DNA of 64,000 bases, from contig JADJAE010000002.1 in NCBI GenBank assembly GCA_016704445.1, positions 62,001-126,000 on the forward strand, in the 5' to 3' direction. Below, piece by piece: positions 27,214-36,979 of this stretch. The notes below the pieces were generated by a model. The model did no database searches. It saw nothing but the letters and a program-made list of their open reading frames with translations, and had not been told where the DNA came from. The position numbers and the translations under genes were made by a program. The stretch is from Deltaproteobacteria bacterium. GTDB taxonomy: Bacteria; Myxococcota_A; Polyangia; Polyangiales; Ga0077539. Position 1 is the first letter of the stretch, and every line of letters begins with the position of its first letter.

Positions 27214-27694
27214 GCCGGACGATGCGCAGCGGCAGCGTCGCGTCGGCCGACACCACGCCCTCGCTCAGCCACGGGGGCAGCGCCGAGAGCGCCTCGCGCA
27301 GCACCGCGCGCACCGAGGGCAGGTCGTTGGCCCACGCGATCACCGGCCCGTCGCCCCACGCGGCCAGCACGTAGCCGTCGTTGGCGGGCGCTCGCTCCCC
27401 TGCGGCGCCGCGCACCTGGCGCGTGCTCACCTGCAGCGCCCAGAGCACCCGCTCCTCGCCGGGGACCTTCCACGACGACCAGATCGCCCGCGACGACCCG
27501 CCCCGCACGCCGATGCCCCGCACCTGACGCGCAGCGCCCCGGCGAGCGAGGTCGGGCAGCACCGCGGTGTAGAAGCGCTCACGCAGCAGCGGACGCCGCG
27601 AGGCCAGCGCGACGGCCCGCGGGTGCAGGCCGGCGGAACCTTCGATCCAACGGTACGAACCAGTGGGTGAGAGGGGCTTCGTCGCGGTGTTCAT
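27161..27694 (-). CDS. hypothetical protein under a palindromic operator
   Basis: 177 residues from the ATG at 27694 (MNTATKPLSPTG). It is cytoplasmic, Arg/Ala-rich, with no signal or membrane segment and no recognised family; a central stretch reads VLWALQVSTRQVRG and a later one GYVLAAWGDGPVIAWANDLPSVR. The 3' end overlaps the converging sigma54 activator gene by 53 bases. Two copies of a GACATA-xx-CTGTC palindrome lie 48-84 bases upstream of its start, so it is probably regulated by the same factor as the GNAT-like gene at 31.4 kb. Confidence 0.6.
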   Translation of the reverse strand: MNTATKPLSPTGSYRWIEGSAGLHPRAVALASRRPLLRERFYTAVLPDLARRGAARQVRGIGVRGGSSRAIWSSWKVPGEERVLWALQVSTRQVRGAAGERAPANDGYVLAAWGDGPVIAWANDLPSVRAVLREALSALPPWLSEGVVSADATLPLRIVRLTGDAGRAAWSDRGCAS

Positions 27695-27742
27695 GAGCAC
27701 GGAGCCTAAGGGGCGCGCGGCCCGGAGCGCCATGGCACCATG

Positions 27743-27777
27743 GACATACCCTGTCACGCAGCGTGACATATTCTGTC
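27743..27777. promoter_or_regulatory. tandem palindromic operator, two copies
   Basis: GACATACCCTGTC at 27743-27755 and GACATATTCTGTC at 27765-27777, starting 22 bases apart (two helical turns). Each is a near-perfect inverted repeat of GACA around a variable centre. A third copy at 31304-31316 is identical to the first. The spacing suggests cooperative binding of a dimeric regulator upstream of the minus-strand gene that starts at 27694. Confidence 0.6.
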
Positions 27778-28199
27778 TCGTCAAGGGCGCGGCCTCGAAC
27801 AAGGCACCGGGCGATGCTCGATGAGCGCGCTGGGACAGGTTGTTGGTGATGTCTCTTGGCGCGACGTGGCTGCCGGTGATACGGTCGGCTTGATCGTGGT
27901 GCGCCTGTCATCGACTGATGCCGCGGTTCGCTTCGCAGAAGCGCCCGCGGTCATGGGTGATGAGGGGCCAACGACCGCGATGGTCGTCAGGTGGAAGTCG
28001 ATCCCAGGAATGGTCCTGAACACGCGAGTGTTTCTGGCGGCGAAACCTGAGCGCGGGCGCATGCGGCGTACCGACGCTCCACTTCACTCGAAGGCTCGGA
28101 ATGTGGACCGGGATCACTCCCGGCGTCCCTCGAGCTGCGGCATAGCCGCGGGAGGTAAAGGCGCACAATGGGCAATCATCAATCTCGTCTCTCCAATGT
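27778..28199. other. intergenic stretch without a supportable gene
   Basis: About 420 bases between the palindromic operator and the RNA candidate. Short open frames exist on both strands, but none has a convincing ribosome site, codon bias or recognisable protein pattern. The base composition is less GC-rich than the surroundings. A small hairpin (GCGGC-ATA-GCCGC) lies near 28136-28150. Confidence 0.4.
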
Positions 28200-28320
28200 A
28201 GGTTCAGTGCCCAAGGTCGGCGGGTAAGCCCCCGCTCCCTCCGCGGTGACGCGGTGGGCGTTGGTACCTCCGCAGGGGACGCTCCAAGGCTTACGGCCGG
28301 AAGGAGCGTCCCCTGTGTCT
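28200..28320 (+). ncRNA. structured RNA candidate: three-way junction plus terminator-like hairpin
   Basis: Three nested pairings are visible. A closing helix of about 13 pairs (28200-28213 with 28255-28269, one bulge) encloses two hairpins: GCGGG/CCCGC with a six-base loop (28220-28235) and CCGCG/CGCGG capped by the GNRA-type tetraloop GTGA (28241-28254). It is followed directly by a 13-pair hairpin (28273-28285 with 28303-28315) and then GTGTCTATTTT, resembling an intrinsic terminator. It could be a small RNA or a riboswitch-type leader for the gene starting at 28415. I do not recognise the family. Confidence 0.5.
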
Positions 28321-28414
28321 ATTTTGGGTCACGGGCTTCCGGAATAGCCCCGCGCGCCCGATGGTTGCGCGACGGTCGACGATCGGTTACTCCGTGCGAC
28401 TGAAACACCCCCCG

Positions 28415-28846
28415 ATGCGCTCCCTCCTCCTCGCACTCTGCGTTGCCTTCGCCGTGATCCTCACGGGCGGGGCCGCGTCTGCGCAGCAGGTGCAGGCCCG
28501 TTGCTACGGGGTCCTCGCGAGCCATCTGCCGTTGGCCAACGACCAGGTGAGCTCCCCCGTGAAGGCTGCCAAGCAGCTCATCGCGGCCCTCCCCGCGCTC
28601 CCGTCCCACTCCCAGGCTCCGACGCTCTGCAGCGATCCCACGCAGCCCGGCTGTCAGGTCGATCGACCCGACGCCCCCCGATCCAACGGCGGCAGCTGGG
28701 ACATGCACCACGAGCCCGTCGAGTTCCTCTCCGGCACCCTCGAGATCCCCCCGCAGGCGGTCGATGTCTTCGACCCGGCGGCGCAGTTCCATGGCGGTCC
28801 GCGCGCAGGTCAGACGCGGTCTCCGTGGCGCCCGCCCAGCGCCTGA
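28415..28846 (+). CDS. small secreted protein, unknown function
   Basis: 143 residues from the ATG at 28415. A clear signal peptide (MRSLLLALCVAFAVILTGGAASA) should be cleaved before QQVQARCYG. The mature part is about 120 residues, Pro/Ala-rich with three cysteines and a GSWDMHHEPVEFLSG stretch carrying paired histidines. No family is recognised. It lies 100 bases after the terminator-like hairpin of the RNA candidate, which may control it. Confidence 0.65.
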   Translation: MRSLLLALCVAFAVILTGGAASAQQVQARCYGVLASHLPLANDQVSSPVKAAKQLIAALPALPSHSQAPTLCSDPTQPGCQVDRPDAPRSNGGSWDMHHEPVEFLSGTLEIPPQAVDVFDPAAQFHGGPRAGQTRSPWRPPSA

Positions 28847-29160
28847 ACGCAGTCGATCCCTCGCCATGAACGCGCGACCTCACCCCCCTAAAGGGTCGCC
28901 GTCCGCGAGGCGTTGACTGCGATGGCGTGCGTCGCGACCTGCGGGTACATACCGCCGGGCATCGCTCTCGCAGCGCCATGGAACTCCCTCCACTGACGCC
29001 GGTGAACGTGCCCGGTGCGTCGTCACGGCAGGGAGCGATCAGGGGTTCGGCGCCCACGCATCGGGCATACGAGTGTCTTCTTCCGCACAGGCTCCGCGCG
29101 ACGACGGTCAGCGTCGCGCGTCGCCTCCTTCGAATCACTGACCATGGAACAGAGGATCTT
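28847..29160. other. leader region of the triple-DsbA gene
   Basis: About 310 bases between the secreted protein and the GTG start of the DsbA-like gene. An in-frame extension of the downstream gene exists but has an Arg/Ser-rich shadow-like composition and was not used. No promoter could be fixed by eye. Confidence 0.35.
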
Positions 29161-31176
29161 GTGAGCAAGGGAGCATCTGCCATCTCCATCATCATGGCGC
29201 TGGTGCTCGGGTTCGTGGTGGGCAACATCACGGGCTCGAAGGCACCTGCAGAGCCCGGCGGCGAAGTCGCCGCCGAGGCCACCGCCAACAACGCCAACGG
29301 ACCCAACATGGTCGACGCCGAGCGGATTCCCGTCGGCAACTCGCCGTCGCTGGGCCCCGCCAACGCGCTCGTCACCATCGTGGAGTTCTCGGACTTCCAG
29401 TGCCCGTTCTGCACGCGCGTGGAGGACACCCTCCGCCAGATCCGCCAGCAGTACGGCAACGACGTTCGCATCGTGTGGAAGAACGCGCCGCTGCCGTTCC
29501 ACAACAACGCCGTCCCCGCGGCCGAGGCCGCCATGGAGGCCTTCGCCCAGGGCGGCAACGCCAAGTTCTGGCAGATGCACGGGCTGCTCTACCAGAACCA
29601 GCAGAACCTCGACACCGCCACCCTGGAGCGCCTCGCGCAGCAGGTCGGCCTGAACATGGCGCGCTTCCGCACCGCCATGACCAACCACACCCACGTGCCC
29701 TCCATCGACCGCGACAAGGCGCTCGCCCAGACCGTCGGCGCGCAGGGCACGCCGAACTTCTTCATCAACGGCACCCAGGTCACCGGCGCCCAGCCCTTCG
29801 ACCGGTTCAAGACCGTCATCGACCAGGTGCTCGCCCGCGCGCGCACCATCCAGCCGCGCAACCGCGTGTACGCCAACATGGTCGCCGACCCCGTCCCGGG
29901 TGAGGCGCCCGCCCCGTCGCAGCCGCAGCAGCGCCCGGCCGAGCCCGATCCGGCTCAGGTCCTCCGCGTTCCGGTGGGCAACTCGCCGGTGCAGGGCCCC
30001 AACACCGCCCTCGTCACCGTGGTCGTCTTCTCGGACTTCCAGTGCCCCTTCTGCTCGCGCGTGAACCCCACCATGGACGCGCTGCGCACCCGCTACGGCA
30101 ACGACATCCGCATCGTGTGGAAGAACGAGCCGCTCCCCTTCCACGACAAGGCCCGGCCCGCCGCCGAGCTCGCCATGGAAGCCTTCGCCCAGCGCGGCAA
30201 CGCCGGCTTCTGGCAGATGCACGGCATCCTGTTCCAGAACCAGACCGCCCTCGACCGGCCGGACCTCGACCGGTACGCCCAGCAGGCCAACCTGAACATG
30301 GCCCGCTACAACGCCGCGATGAGCGCCCACACGCACATCCCCTCGATCGACGCCGACCACGCCCTCGCGCAGCAGCTCGAGGCCAACGGCACCCCGCACT
30401 TCTTCGTCAACGGCCGCCGCCTCGTGGGCGCGCAGCCCGAGGCCGCCTTCGTGACCCTCATCGATGAGGTCAAGACCAAGGCCGAGGAGTTCATGCGGTC
30501 GCACCCCGGCACCACGCGCGCCAACCTCTATGAGCGCATGATGGCCGAGGCCGACACCACCATCCGCCGCACCGGCGGCGGCGCGGCGGCGGCGGCCCCC
30601 ACCCCGGCGGCCCCCGCCGAGGACGAGAACCGCGTCTACACCGTCCGTGACAACCCCCGCGCCCCGAGCTTCGGCCCGGCCAACGCCCGCGTCGTGATCC
30701 AGCACTTCTCGGACTACCAGTGCCCGTTCTGCTCGCGCGTCGCGTCGCAGATCGCCCAGATCCGCACGCGCTACCCCACCCAGGTGCGCTTCGTGTGGCG
30801 TGACTACCCCCTCCCCTTCCACAACAACGCCATGCTCGCCGCGGAGGCCGCCCAGGAGGCGTTCGCGCAGCGCGGCAACCAGGGGTTCTGGCGCTTCCAC
30901 GACCACCTGTTCGAGAACCAGCAGCACATCGAGCGCGCCGACCTCGAGCGCTACGCCCAGGAGCAGGGGCTCGACATGGCCCGCTTCCGCGCGGCCCTCG
31001 ACGGCCACACCCACCAGGCGCGCGTGCGCGACGACATGGCCGCCGCGGACGCCTCGGGCGCCCAGATCGGCACCCCGGCCTTCTTCATCAACGGCAAGTT
31101 CTTCGCGGGCGCCCTGCCCTTCGAGGAATTCCAGCGCCGCATCGACGCCGCCCTCGCGGCGCCCGCCGCGCGCTGA
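29161..31176 (+). CDS. membrane-anchored protein with three DsbA-like thioredoxin domains
   Basis: 671 residues from the GTG at 29161, chosen because AGAGGA precedes it and the frame opens directly into an uncleaved membrane anchor (ASAISIIMALVLGFVVGNITG, residues 4-24). Three homologous DsbA/thioredoxin-4-like domains follow. Each has an FSDFQCPFC or FSDYQCPFC active site (CPFC at residues 81, 295 and 521) and a cis-Pro loop (GTPNFFING, GTPHFFVNG, GTPAFFING). Pro/Ala/Gln linkers separate them. It is probably a periplasmic thiol oxidoreductase or isomerase with three redox centres. Standard DsbA proteins have one domain; the internal triplication is unusual. Confidence 0.93.
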   Translation: MSKGASAISIIMALVLGFVVGNITGSKAPAEPGGEVAAEATANNANGPNMVDAERIPVGNSPSLGPANALVTIVEFSDFQCPFCTRVEDTLRQIRQQYGNDVRIVWKNAPLPFHNNAVPAAEAAMEAFAQGGNAKFWQMHGLLYQNQQNLDTATLERLAQQVGLNMARFRTAMTNHTHVPSIDRDKALAQTVGAQGTPNFFINGTQVTGAQPFDRFKTVIDQVLARARTIQPRNRVYANMVADPVPGEAPAPSQPQQRPAEPDPAQVLRVPVGNSPVQGPNTALVTVVVFSDFQCPFCSRVNPTMDALRTRYGNDIRIVWKNEPLPFHDKARPAAELAMEAFAQRGNAGFWQMHGILFQNQTALDRPDLDRYAQQANLNMARYNAAMSAHTHIPSIDADHALAQQLEANGTPHFFVNGRRLVGAQPEAAFVTLIDEVKTKAEEFMRSHPGTTRANLYERMMAEADTTIRRTGGGAAAAAPTPAAPAEDENRVYTVRDNPRAPSFGPANARVVIQHFSDYQCPFCSRVASQIAQIRTRYPTQVRFVWRDYPLPFHNNAMLAAEAAQEAFAQRGNQGFWRFHDHLFENQQHIERADLERYAQEQGLDMARFRAALDGHTHQARVRDDMAAADASGAQIGTPAFFINGKFFAGALPFEEFQRRIDAALAAPAAR

Positions 31177-31303
31177 GCCGCTCGTAGCCTCCCTCTCCAA
31201 TCCCTCTCCAATCCCCCCGACGTAGCTCCTCCGTACCCCCCAGTGGACGGAGGGCTTTACCGTCCATGTAAATCTCCGCCTCGGCGCACGCGCACAGGTG
31301 CCT

Positions 31304-31354
31304 GACATACCCTGTCAAAAACCTGTTGACTTCGCAAAAGCCCTTGACTAGACA
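31304..31354 (+). promoter_or_regulatory. palindromic operator with sigma70-like promoter
   Basis: GACATACCCTGTC (31304-31316), identical to the copy at 27743, is followed ten bases later by TTGACT (31326-31331), a 17-base spacer and TAGACA (31349-31354). This reads as a house-keeping promoter with an upstream operator, placing a regulator in an activating position. The GNAT-like gene starts at 31427. Confidence 0.55.
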
Positions 31355-31426
31355 CGCTCGCAACAGCAGTCGCGGCTCCGGGGAGACGCCTCCCCTGCGG
31401 GCTTCGGCAGCGGGGTGCACTGCGCG

Positions 31427-32320
31427 ATGTCCATGCAGATCCAGACGAGCCCACGGTCCGTCATCGAAGAGGTTTCGTATCGACGGGAGGGCATCCACGT
31501 CAGCCTCATCGTCAACCGCCGACAGCGCACCGCGCGCCTGGTGGACTTCCTCGCCGGCAACTTCCCCCTGAAGCAGCAGCGCCTCGACGAGCTCGCCCGG
31601 CGCGAGGGCATCGCCCGCATCTACACCTTCGTCGAGAAGGAGGAGAGCCTCGGCTGGGCCAAGGTCGGGTTCGCCCGCGAGGGCTCCATCCCCGGGTACT
31701 ACAAGCGCTCCGACGCGTACCTGATGGGCCGCGTGCTCAGCGACCCGCCGCTCGTCGACGAAGACGGCGCGCCCCTCACGCCGCCCGCCGACACCGCCGC
31801 CGCCGAGAAGGTGCTCGTCCAGGCCCGCAAGCTGGTGGCCGAGATCACCGCCGTGAAGGGCCTCAAGATCGAGGTGCTCAACGACCTCCAGGCCACCGCC
31901 CAGGGCATCGCCCCGGCGCGCAACCGCAAGACCGCGGCGTGGTTCGACGAGCGCTTCCTCCGCTCGGGCGACCGGCTGCACGTCATCGGCCGCGGCCGCA
32001 CCACCTCGCAGGTCGTCACCGCCGAGCTCCAGGAGCCCTTCGGCAACGCCTACGTCCAGATCCCCATGGTGCCCACCAAGACCGACGAGGCGCGCGTGCT
32101 CGCCGGCGCGATGCACGGCCTCCACGAGGCCCTCAAGGCGCGCGACATCGGCTGCACCTTCGCCATGACCCCGGCGGACAGCCCCCTGCTCGGGGCCGTG
32201 TTCCTCGGCGCGGGCTACCGCCGCACCGGCGTGCTCTCGAAGCACCTCGCGCCGGGCGAGCGCCGCGCCGACGCGATGCTCTGGGTCCGCCGCACCGCGG
32301 GCGACGGCGACAGCGCCTGA
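31427..32320 (+). CDS. GNAT-like N-acyltransferase (putative)
   Basis: 297 residues from the ATG at 31427 (MSMQIQTS); a GTG at 31415 is the alternative. The C-terminal half resembles a GNAT acetyltransferase, similar in layout to beta-lysine acetyltransferase-type proteins: EARVLAGAMHGLHEALKARDIGCTFAMTPADSPLLGAVFLGAGYRRTGVL gives the last strands and acceptor helix (AVFLGAGYRRTG). The N-terminal half (RTARLVDFLAGNFPLKQQRLDELARREGIARIYTFVEKEE) also fits a GNAT-like lobe. Substrate is unknown. The upstream promoter carries the same operator as the gene at 27.7 kb. Confidence 0.6.
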   Translation: MSMQIQTSPRSVIEEVSYRREGIHVSLIVNRRQRTARLVDFLAGNFPLKQQRLDELARREGIARIYTFVEKEESLGWAKVGFAREGSIPGYYKRSDAYLMGRVLSDPPLVDEDGAPLTPPADTAAAEKVLVQARKLVAEITAVKGLKIEVLNDLQATAQGIAPARNRKTAAWFDERFLRSGDRLHVIGRGRTTSQVVTAELQEPFGNAYVQIPMVPTKTDEARVLAGAMHGLHEALKARDIGCTFAMTPADSPLLGAVFLGAGYRRTGVLSKHLAPGERRADAMLWVRRTAGDGDSA

Positions 32321-32393
32321 AGCCTCTCGCCCCCCTAATACTTCCCCTTCAGCACCGCCCCATCGTCTCCGCGCTCCCGGCTCCAATGCCGTG

Positions 32394-35300
32394 ATGGCGC
32401 GTGATCGCTTCGTGATAACGTCGCGAGATCCCGTGACTGTCAGCATTCCAGCGCAGATCGGGCCGTATCGGGTCCAAGGGGTGATCGGGCAGGGCGGGAT
32501 GGGGGTGGTGTACCGCGCCGTCCACGAGGAGACGGGCGCGGTGGTGGCGCTCAAGACCGTGCGGGTCACGAGCGCCGACCTGCTGGCGTCGATCCGGCGC
32601 GAGGTGCTGGCGCTGCGGAAGCTCGCGCACCCCGACGTGGTTCGCATCGAAGAGGTCGGCGTCGCCGACGTCGGCCCCTGGTACGCGATGGAACTCCTCG
32701 AGGGCGAGACCCTCCGCGATCACCTGTCCAGGCTCTGGGGCCTCGGCGTCGACGCGATGGTCTCCGAGGCCAACGCCCCCACGATGGACCTCTCCCAGAA
32801 GGTCTCGGCGACGACCGAGCGAGCGTACCCCGCGTCGATGCCCTCCGGGGCCTCGCGCTCGGCGGCGGCGCGCGGCACCCTCGACGAGACCCTCACGCTC
32901 TTCCGTCGGTTGTGCGTCCCGCTCGCGTTCGTCCACGGGCAGGGCATCGTGCACCGCGACCTGAAGCCCGCCAACGTGTTCCTTCGGGTCGACGGGACGC
33001 CGGTGCTCGTGGACTTCGGCGTCGTCGCCACGGCCCACAGCCCCGACGGCCGCGAGGTGGTCGACGTCGGCGCGCAGATGGTCGGCACCACCGGCTACAT
33101 GGCCCCGGAGCAGATCTCCGGCGAGCGCGTCGACGCCCGCTGCGACCTCTACGCCCTCGGCTGCATGCTCTACGAGGCCCTCACCGGGAGCGTCCCCTTC
33201 GTAGGACGCACCGCGATGGAGGTCGTGGGCATGCACCTCGTGCAACCCCCGAGGCCGCCCTCGGAGAGGGTCGACGGCGTTCCCCCCGCGCTCGACCACC
33301 TGGTGATGCGCCTCCTCGCGAAGTCGCCGCGAGAGCGCATCGGGCACGCCGACGACGTGGCCAGCGCGCTCTGGGAGATCTCCCGGGGCCGGCAGGGCAG
33401 CGAGGCCCGGCCGTCGATGCCCATCGTCAAGCCGTCGGCCTACCTCTACCGCCCCGGGATCATCGGTCGCGAGGAGACCATCGCCGCGCTGCAACAGCGC
33501 GTTCGCGACCTCGGCGAGGGCCGCGGGGGCATCGTGCTGCTCGGCGGCGAGAGCGGGGTCGGCAAGACCCGCATCGTCGCGGAGATCGCCCAGCACGCCG
33601 GGCGCAGCAACATGCTCGTGGTCGCGGGCAAGTGCGTGTCGCTCCCTCGCGCCTCGGGCGACGAGCCGGGACGGTCGGCGACGAGCGGGTCGCGCCCGGG
33701 CCAGACGATCGACGCGGGGGTCGAGGGCCGGGGGTCGGCGCTGCACCCGCTCCGAGGGTTGTTCCAGGCGATCGCCGACCGGTGCAGCGACGAGGGCGAG
33801 GCGACCTTCGCGAAGTGGCTCGGCACCTGGGCCCGCGTGCTCGCGCACTACGAGCCCTCCATCGCGGCGGTGCCGGGCTTCGAGGCGGTGCCCGAGCTGC
33901 CGGAGCTGCCCGCGCCGGCCGCGCGACGACGAGCGCTCGAGGCGGTGCGCGACACCCTCGCGGCGGTCTCGAAGGACGACGCCCTGATGCTGGTCATCGA
34001 CGACCTGCAGTGGGCCGACGACCTCACCATCACCCTGCTGGCCTCGCTCAGCCCGGCCTTCCTCGCGAAGCACCGCGTGCTGGTGCTCGGAACCTTCCGC
34101 GACGACGAGCTCGGCGACACCCTGCCGCGCCTGCTGGCCTCGGAGGCCGTGACGCAGGTGAGGGTGGACAGCCTCGCGGGGCGCTCGGTGTCCGCGCTGG
34201 TCTCCGACATGCTCGCGCTCGCCGAGCCGCCGCCCGCGCTCGTGGACTTCCTCGCCGAGCGATCGCAGGGCAACCCCTTCTACGTCTCCGAGTACCTGCG
34301 CATGGCCATCGCGGAGGGCATCCTCAGCCGCGACCTCGACGGCCGCTGGCTGCTCGACGAGCGCGGAGCCGCGGCGCTGCCCTCGCCGGACTCCCTGCTC
34401 GACCTGGTGGGACGCCGCCTGCGAGGGCTCGCGCCCGACGAGCGCGCGGTGCTGGACTCCGCCGCGGTGCTGGGACGCGAGGCGGAGACCTCGGTGATCA
34501 TCGCCGTGTCGGGCCTCGGCGAGCACGCGGTGATCGACGCGCTGCGCGAGCTCTCCAACCGGCAGATCCTGGAGGAGGCCGAGGGCGATCGCTTCAGGCT
34601 GGTGCACGACAAGCTGCGCGAGGCGGCCTGGCGCGACCTCACCCCGGAGCGTCGGAGGGTGCTTCACCTCCGCGCCGCGGAGGCCCTTGAGGCCGCGCTG
34701 CATCGTGACCCCGAGCTGGGGATGATCCACGGCGACCTGGCGATGCACTGGCGCGAGGCGGGCGAGCCGGAGCGCGAGGCCTTCCACGCGGGCCGAGCGG
34801 GGGAGCGCTCGTACCGGGACGGCGCCTTCGCGGACGCGATCCGCTACCTGAAGGTCGCCATCGCGTGGCACCGGGGCAGGGCTCGCGACGATGCGGCCCG
34901 GCTCGCCATGGCGCGCTGGTGCTGGCAGGCGGGCGACGCGAGCTTCGTGCTGGGGGACTTCAAGCAGGCCGAGCGCTGGCTCGTCGCGGCGATGGAGCCC
35001 TACGAGGCCGTGGGCGCCGGAGAGCGGCGTCGGGCGGGCGAGGTTCCTGCTGGGGCACGTGCTGGAGCAGGTGCAGCACGGGATGCGAGCGCGGCGAGCG
35101 AGCGTAGGCGACCGGGAGGGGCTCACCATCGCCGCGCACGCCGCGGGCAAGCTCGCCCACGTGGCGATCTTCCGAGGGGACCGGGCGGGGGTGCTGGCCG
35201 GGAGCCTCGCGGCGGCCAACCTGGCTGAGCGCGCGGGCGACGCGCACGTCGACGCCCTCGGGGCGCTGGGCTACGCCGCGGGGACGCTCGGTCTCGACGG

Positions 35301-36249
35301 GCTGGCGCAGCGCTATTTCGACCGCGCGCGAGCGGCCGCGGCGGCGCCCCTGACCGAGGAGGCAGTGACCTGGCGAGGGCGCTCGGCGGCCTCGCTGCTC
35401 GAGGCGGTGTGGCGCATGGGCCGCGACGAGAGGGCGAGGGCGAGGGCGCTCATCGACGGGGCGATCGCGCGCACGCGCTTCACCGGCGACCGGCTCGACG
35501 AGGGGCTCTGCACCTCGGTGCTGGCGATGCTGCACTGGTACGACGGGCGCATCGACGCGATGCGGGACGCCGTCGCGGTGGCCATGGACGCCCTCGGCGA
35601 CGACATGTTCGGGCAGCGGGCGGCGCTCATCCACACGGAGGTCTTCGCGCACCTCTCGGGCGGCGACCTGCCCGCCGCGAAGGCCGCGCTGGCGACGCTC
35701 GGGAGGCACCCCGACCGGGCCGACGCGCTGGTGCGGTCGCTCAACCAGGCGATGCAGGCGGCCGTGCACCTCGGGGAGCGCCGCCTCGAGGAGGCCGTGG
35801 CGCTCGCCGACGAGGCGCTGCGGGGCGTCGGCACCGAGCGGGCGATTCCGTCGACGGCGGTGCACCTGTGGGAGGGGACGCTGGAGGTCTTCCTGGCGGC
35901 GCATCGCGCGGGGATCGATCGGGGGAGGCTCGCGGCGGCGGTGGCGCGCACGCAGCGCTGGGCGAAGGTGCAGCCCGTGGGGCGGGTGCTGGCGACGCGC
36001 TGGGCGGGGCTGCTCGCGTGGTCGAGCGGCGACACGACGACGGCGGGCGCGCGGTGGCGCGAGGCGCTGAGCCTGGCGCGCGAGGACGGTCAGCGCGGCG
36101 AGGCGGCGCACGCGGAGGCGCTGCTGGCGATGCACGCGATGCCCGCGGGGCGGGAGCGGGACGAGGCCCTGGCGCGGTCGAGAGCGCTCTGGGAGAAGTA
36201 CGGGGCGAAGGCGAGGCTGCAGTGGCTCGAAGGGTACGCGCGAGGGTGA
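32394..36249 (+). CDS. Ser/Thr kinase-AAA ATPase-TPR giant protein, single-base frameshift
   Basis: About 1285 residues after restoring one base at about 35018-35022 (a GCCGGAGAGC run). Residues 18-330 form a Hanks kinase: GQGGMGVVY, ALKTVRV, HRDLKPANV (about 186), VDFGVV and GYMAPEQ. Residues 350-600 form an AAA/STAND-like ATPase: GREETIAALQQRV, Walker A GGESGVGKTR (about 385) and Walker B LMLVIDDLQWADD (about 533). The rest is helical repeats resembling TPR, on both sides of the break. Kinases with this PknK-like layout link signal sensing to gene regulation in myxobacteria. An in-frame GTG precedes the ATG by three bases. Confidence 0.9.
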
Positions 36250-36912
36250 TCAGCCGCGCGGGTTCAAGCGGGGCATCCGAGAGAGCGCGAGGCCGGTGAC
36301 CGAGGCCGCGCCCGCCGAGCTCGCCGCGGCCATCGCGGCCCTCATGGTCGCCCCGGTGGTGACCACGTCGTCGACGACCACCACGTGCGCCCCCTCGATC
36401 GCCCTCAGCCCCGCCGCGCGGAACACCCCCGCCACGTTGGCCTCCCGCTCGCCCCTCGCGAGCGTGGTCTGCGTGGGCGTGTCGCGCACCCTCACGAGGC
36501 CCTCCGCCAGGAGGGGGCAGCCCAGCGCGAGGGCGACCGGGCGGGCGAGCTCCATCGACTGGTTGTACCCGCGCTGCCGCAGCCGCCGCGGATGCAGCGG
36601 CACCGGGAGCACGCAGCCCACCGGCCGGGCGATGCCCGCGGTCAGCGGGAGCAGCAGCGCGCCGAGCCGGGCCGCGCGGGTCGGGTCGCCGTCGTACTTG
36701 GCCCGGTGCACCGCCCGCGCGAGGGCGCCGCCGTGCTCGTGCGCCACGAGCACGCCGGGCGGGGGGTCGGGCGCGTCGAGCAGCGACACGGCGCAGAGGT
36801 CGCAGAGGGCGAGGGTGACGGGCTCGCCGCACGCGACGCAGCCGCGCGGGGCGAGCAGGTCGGCGAGGGCGAGCGCCCGGGCCGCGAGCCAGGAGAGCGG
36901 GGCAATGCGCAT
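36250..36912 (-). CDS. comF: ComF-family phosphoribosyltransferase-like protein
   Basis: 220 residues from the ATG at 36912 (MRIAPLSW). The N-terminal Cys motif (RGCVACGEP...CDLC) matches the double zinc ribbon of ComF proteins, and the phosphoribosyltransferase part has YDGDPTRAARLGALL, VLPVPLHPRRLRQRGYNQS and the PRPP loop VVVVDDVVTTGATM. ComF-type proteins are associated with natural transformation. Converges on the giant kinase gene with no gap and is divergent from smpB (67 bases). Confidence 0.92.
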   Translation of the reverse strand: MRIAPLSWLAARALALADLLAPRGCVACGEPVTLALCDLCAVSLLDAPDPPPGVLVAHEHGGALARAVHRAKYDGDPTRAARLGALLLPLTAGIARPVGCVLPVPLHPRRLRQRGYNQSMELARPVALALGCPLLAEGLVRVRDTPTQTTLARGEREANVAGVFRAAGLRAIEGAHVVVVDDVVTTGATMRAAMAAASSAGAASVTGLALSRMPRLNPRG

Positions 36913-36979
36913 GGGCGCCTTGTCGGCAGAGCCTGGAACGCACGTTGCGAGCGAGGGCGTGCTACACCGCTGCCTCGCC

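Noticed and set aside
27821..28201. 126-codon open frame on the plus strand near 28 kb
   Set aside because: No ribosome site, no family pattern, and it ends at the structured RNA; not supported as a gene.
28927..29160. Upstream extension of the triple-DsbA gene
   Set aside because: Extension is Arg/Ser-rich and shadow-like; the GTG at 29161 has a ribosome site and a membrane anchor directly after it.
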